NCBI GenBank assembly: GCA_010092805.1
Contig: JAADYY010000563.1
Location: 1 to 7,856 of the forward strand
DNA length: 7,856 nucleotides
Direction of reading: 5' to 3'
Source of the DNA: Chloroflexota bacterium
GTDB lineage: Bacteria > Chloroflexota > Anaerolineae > Aggregatilineales > Phototrophicaceae
The notes under the pieces: model-generated
The model's database searches: none
What the model was told of the DNA's origin: nothing
Seen by the model: only the letters and a program-made list of their open reading frames with translations
Program-made: the position numbers and the translations under genes
In this document: positions 5,954-7,856 of the stretch, in pieces
How positions within the stretch are numbered: the stretch's first letter is position 1
How the letters are laid out: each line of letters opens with the position of its first letter

Positions 5954-7741
5954 TCACGGGCGGAACTGCGTGTGCGCCCACGCCGTGAAGCGATCTTGCA
6001 GCTTGAGCCGCTGATACTTGCCCGTCGAGGTCACCGGGATGTCTGCCCCGAAAACGACGACCTTCGGCGCTTTCTCGAACGGCATCCGCGCGCGGCAGTG
6101 CGTCAGCACCGCGTCGGCGTCGAGCGCTGCACCGGCTTCCGGCACGATGTACGCGCCGACCTCCTCGCCGTAGTAGTCGTTCTGGAAGGCGACGGCCAGC
6201 CCCACCTTCACGCCGGGGATTTGCAGCAGCACCTCTTCAATGTCGAACGGGCTGAACTTGACCCCGCCCCGGTTGATCAGCTCTTTGAGCCGCCCGGTGA
6301 TGAAGAAGAACTGCCGCCCCCGCGCATCGACCTCGTAAAACCCCTCGTCGCCGCTGCGAAACCAGCCAAACTTGAAGGTTTCGGCGTTGGCGTCCGGGCG
6401 CTTGAAGTAGTATTTCATCACATTGTGCCCCCGCGCGCAGATCTCGCCGCGCTCGCCCGGCCCCAGCATCTGCCCGGAACCGCTGGGATCGAAGATCGCC
6501 ATTTCGTTGGGCAGGATCGGGCAGCCGATACTCGGATAGCCGTAACCGAGCAGCCAGCGCCGGTGATCCGCCCACGACAGATCGATGGGCAGGAAGCACG
6601 AGTAACACGTCGTCTCGCTGAGGCCGTAGCCGTGCAGAATTGGGATGCCGAAGCGATCCTCGAAGCTTTGCGCCAACGCCATCGCCAGCGTGCCCGCCCC
6701 ACAGATGACATGGCGGAAGCGCCGCAGGTCGTGTTTGCCGACGGGCGCTCCGTCCGGGTCGTCACCGTAGATCGATTGGCCGGCGGCGGCGCGCTGATCG
6801 GCGTATTCGAGGCTGAATTGCAGCAGCGTGGGCACCACACTGACGATGTGAACGCCCTCCGCCGCGATCCGCGCCCAGAATTGGCGCGACGAATACGCGC
6901 GGTTGAGCACCACCGACCCGCCGACGAACAGCGGCGTGATCAGCGTGACGACGATGCCGTTGACGTGATGCAGCGGCAGCACACACATCAGCCGCTGGTT
7001 GCCCGTGATCGCCTGCCACGCCGCGATTCCCTGCGCGTCGGCCAGCAGGTTGGCCTGCGTCAGCACGACGCCTTTCGGCGCGCCGGTGGTGCCGCTCGTA
7101 TACACCAGCAGCGCCTCATCAGTGAGGGTTGGGCGCTCGTCGGTGGACATGAAGGTGTTGGGGCGGTTGACGATCTCGGCGTTGAAGTGCAGATAGTTGT
7201 CGTCCCCTGGCGGATCACCGACGGCGACGATGCCGCGAATGTTCGGCGCGCCCAGATCGTCGGCCTCCGCGCCGTTGATGATCTGCGCGGCGCGGGCCAG
7301 ATATTCGGTGCGCGCCAGGCACACGACGGCTTCGCTGTTGCGCAGAATGTAGGCCAACCGCTGGTCATCTTCGGCGACGTTGAGCGGCGCGACCACCGCC
7401 CCGATCAGCCAGCAGGCGCAGTAGAGGATCACTGTGTCGTGATGGTTGTAGCCGAGCGCGGCCACCCGGTCGCCAAGCCGCACACCCAGGTCGTCGTACA
7501 GGAAGCCCGCCGCTTGATGCACCAGCCCGTTGAACGCGGCATACGTGAAGGTGTGGCGCGCGCCGTCGCCGTCATAGTGGATGAGGAAGTCTTTTTCCGG
7601 CGTGACCGTCGCGTGCAGCGAGAGCAGGTGCCGCAGGTTGCGGAAGGGTACACGCGGCTGCTGCGGCGGGATGCCGTTGACCGTCTGCGCCGCGTGAATG
7701 TTGGCGACGGTCGCCGCGTCGAGGTCATGGGTCGTGTGCAT
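5954..7741 (-). CDS. AMP-binding (class I adenylate-forming) acyl-CoA synthetase-like enzyme
   Basis: This 595-residue enzyme should activate a carboxylic acid with ATP to an acyl-adenylate and transfer it to CoA or a similar thiol. All core motifs are present. The phosphate loop YTSGTTGAPKG is at residues 214-224 and LPLHHVNG at 255-262. The adenine-site motif GYGLSETT is at 371-378 and FRSGDEG, with the ribose-binding Asp, at 461-467. The hinge GRLKELINRGG is at 483-493, and the catalytic lysine K575 lies in STGKYQR. The length fits fatty-acyl, coumarate-type or oxalate/malonate-type ligases; the acid substrate cannot be read from sequence. No signal peptide, membrane helix or carrier domain is visible, so it is a stand-alone cytosolic enzyme. 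The ATG at 7741 follows GGAGA (7755-7751) with 9 bases between. A 611-residue frame lies opposite, but it is an antisense shadow. Confidence 0.92.
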   Translation of the reverse strand: MHTTHDLDAATVANIHAAQTVNGIPPQQPRVPFRNLRHLLSLHATVTPEKDFLIHYDGDGARHTFTYAAFNGLVHQAAGFLYDDLGVRLGDRVAALGYNHHDTVILYCACWLIGAVVAPLNVAEDDQRLAYILRNSEAVVCLARTEYLARAAQIINGAEADDLGAPNIRGIVAVGDPPGDDNYLHFNAEIVNRPNTFMSTDERPTLTDEALLVYTSGTTGAPKGVVLTQANLLADAQGIAAWQAITGNQRLMCVLPLHHVNGIVVTLITPLFVGGSVVLNRAYSSRQFWARIAAEGVHIVSVVPTLLQFSLEYADQRAAAGQSIYGDDPDGAPVGKHDLRRFRHVICGAGTLAMALAQSFEDRFGIPILHGYGLSETTCYSCFLPIDLSWADHRRWLLGYGYPSIGCPILPNEMAIFDPSGSGQMLGPGERGEICARGHNVMKYYFKRPDANAETFKFGWFRSGDEGFYEVDARGRQFFFITGRLKELINRGGVKFSPFDIEEVLLQIPGVKVGLAVAFQNDYYGEEVGAYIVPEAGAALDADAVLTHCRARMPFEKAPKVVVFGADIPVTSTGKYQRLKLQDRFTAWAHTQFRP

Positions 7742-7856
7742 ACGTGTGGATCTCCATAAAATCTAATTTGATCCCATTATACACACCGCCGACACCGATG
7801 CTGTTGGTCAATCGATTTGATTGTGTTTTGGCCCGCATCCCCCTGCCCCTGCTCCC
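7742..7856 (-). promoter_or_regulatory. Upstream region and promoter of the acyl-CoA synthetase gene
   Basis: On the minus strand a perfect -10 box TATAAT (7781-7776) lies 34 bases before the ATG, giving a predicted leader of about 28 bases that includes the GGAGA ribosome site. At normal spacing (7799-7804) the -35 region reads ACAGCA, a poor match. TTGACC (7811-7806) is 24 bases away, too far for a standard -35. The inverted repeat CAATC/GATTG (7809-7813/7819-7823) sits just upstream of the -35 position, where an activator could compensate. The far end of the window (7824-7856) shows nothing recognisable. Confidence 0.5.

Noticed and set aside
5924..7759. 611-residue open frame on the plus strand opposite the acyl-CoA synthetase
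   Set aside because: Its composition (rich in Arg, His, Gln, Asp and Val, without domain-like patterns) is that of an antisense shadow of a G+C-rich gene. The minus-strand frame carries every adenylate-forming motif plus a ribosome site and promoter.

Overview
The window looks like ordinary chromosomal DNA from a G+C-rich free-living bacterium. The domain order of the large von Willebrand factor A (VWA) protein and the mix of genes suggest a member of the Chloroflexota, perhaps Anaerolineae-like. That is an impression from protein style only, because there is no marker gene here. I see no rRNA, tRNA, CRISPR array, insertion sequence, phage gene or attachment site.

Layout from left to right. 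(1) 1-220: non-coding lead-in with a candidate promoter. (2) 221-3154 (+): a 977-residue membrane-anchored protein with two VWA domains flanking a glutamine-amidotransferase-like domain. (3) 3161-4024 (+): a PhzF-family isomerase/epimerase-like enzyme starting 6 bases after the previous stop, so the two are probably one transcript. (4) A hairpin plus T-tract (4062-4095) ends that transcript. (5) 4132-5136 (+): a 334-residue NAD(P)-dependent epimerase/reductase of the extended SDR superfamily. (6) A convergent gap with a clear intrinsic terminator (5158-5198) serving the minus strand. (7) 5222-5560 (-): a small ferredoxin-fold, antibiotic-biosynthesis-monooxygenase-like protein with a good ribosome site, a candidate promoter and a palindrome near its predicted transcription start. 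(8) 5561-5953: 393 bases without a convincing gene, more A+T-rich than its surroundings, holding several small inverted repeats. (9) 5954-7741 (-): a complete 595-residue AMP-binding acyl-CoA synthetase-like enzyme with all core motifs and its own near-consensus -10 box. (10) 7742-7856: its upstream region.

The genes do not form one recognisable pathway. Only the VWA and PhzF genes are spaced like an operon. The SDR, ABM-like and acyl-CoA synthetase genes each appear to be separate transcription units. I found no convincing new system. The items most worth a second look are the double-MIDAS VWA protein, its tight coupling to a metabolic enzyme, the -10-like box abutting the terminator before the SDR gene, and the repeat-bearing non-coding stretch at 5561-5953.
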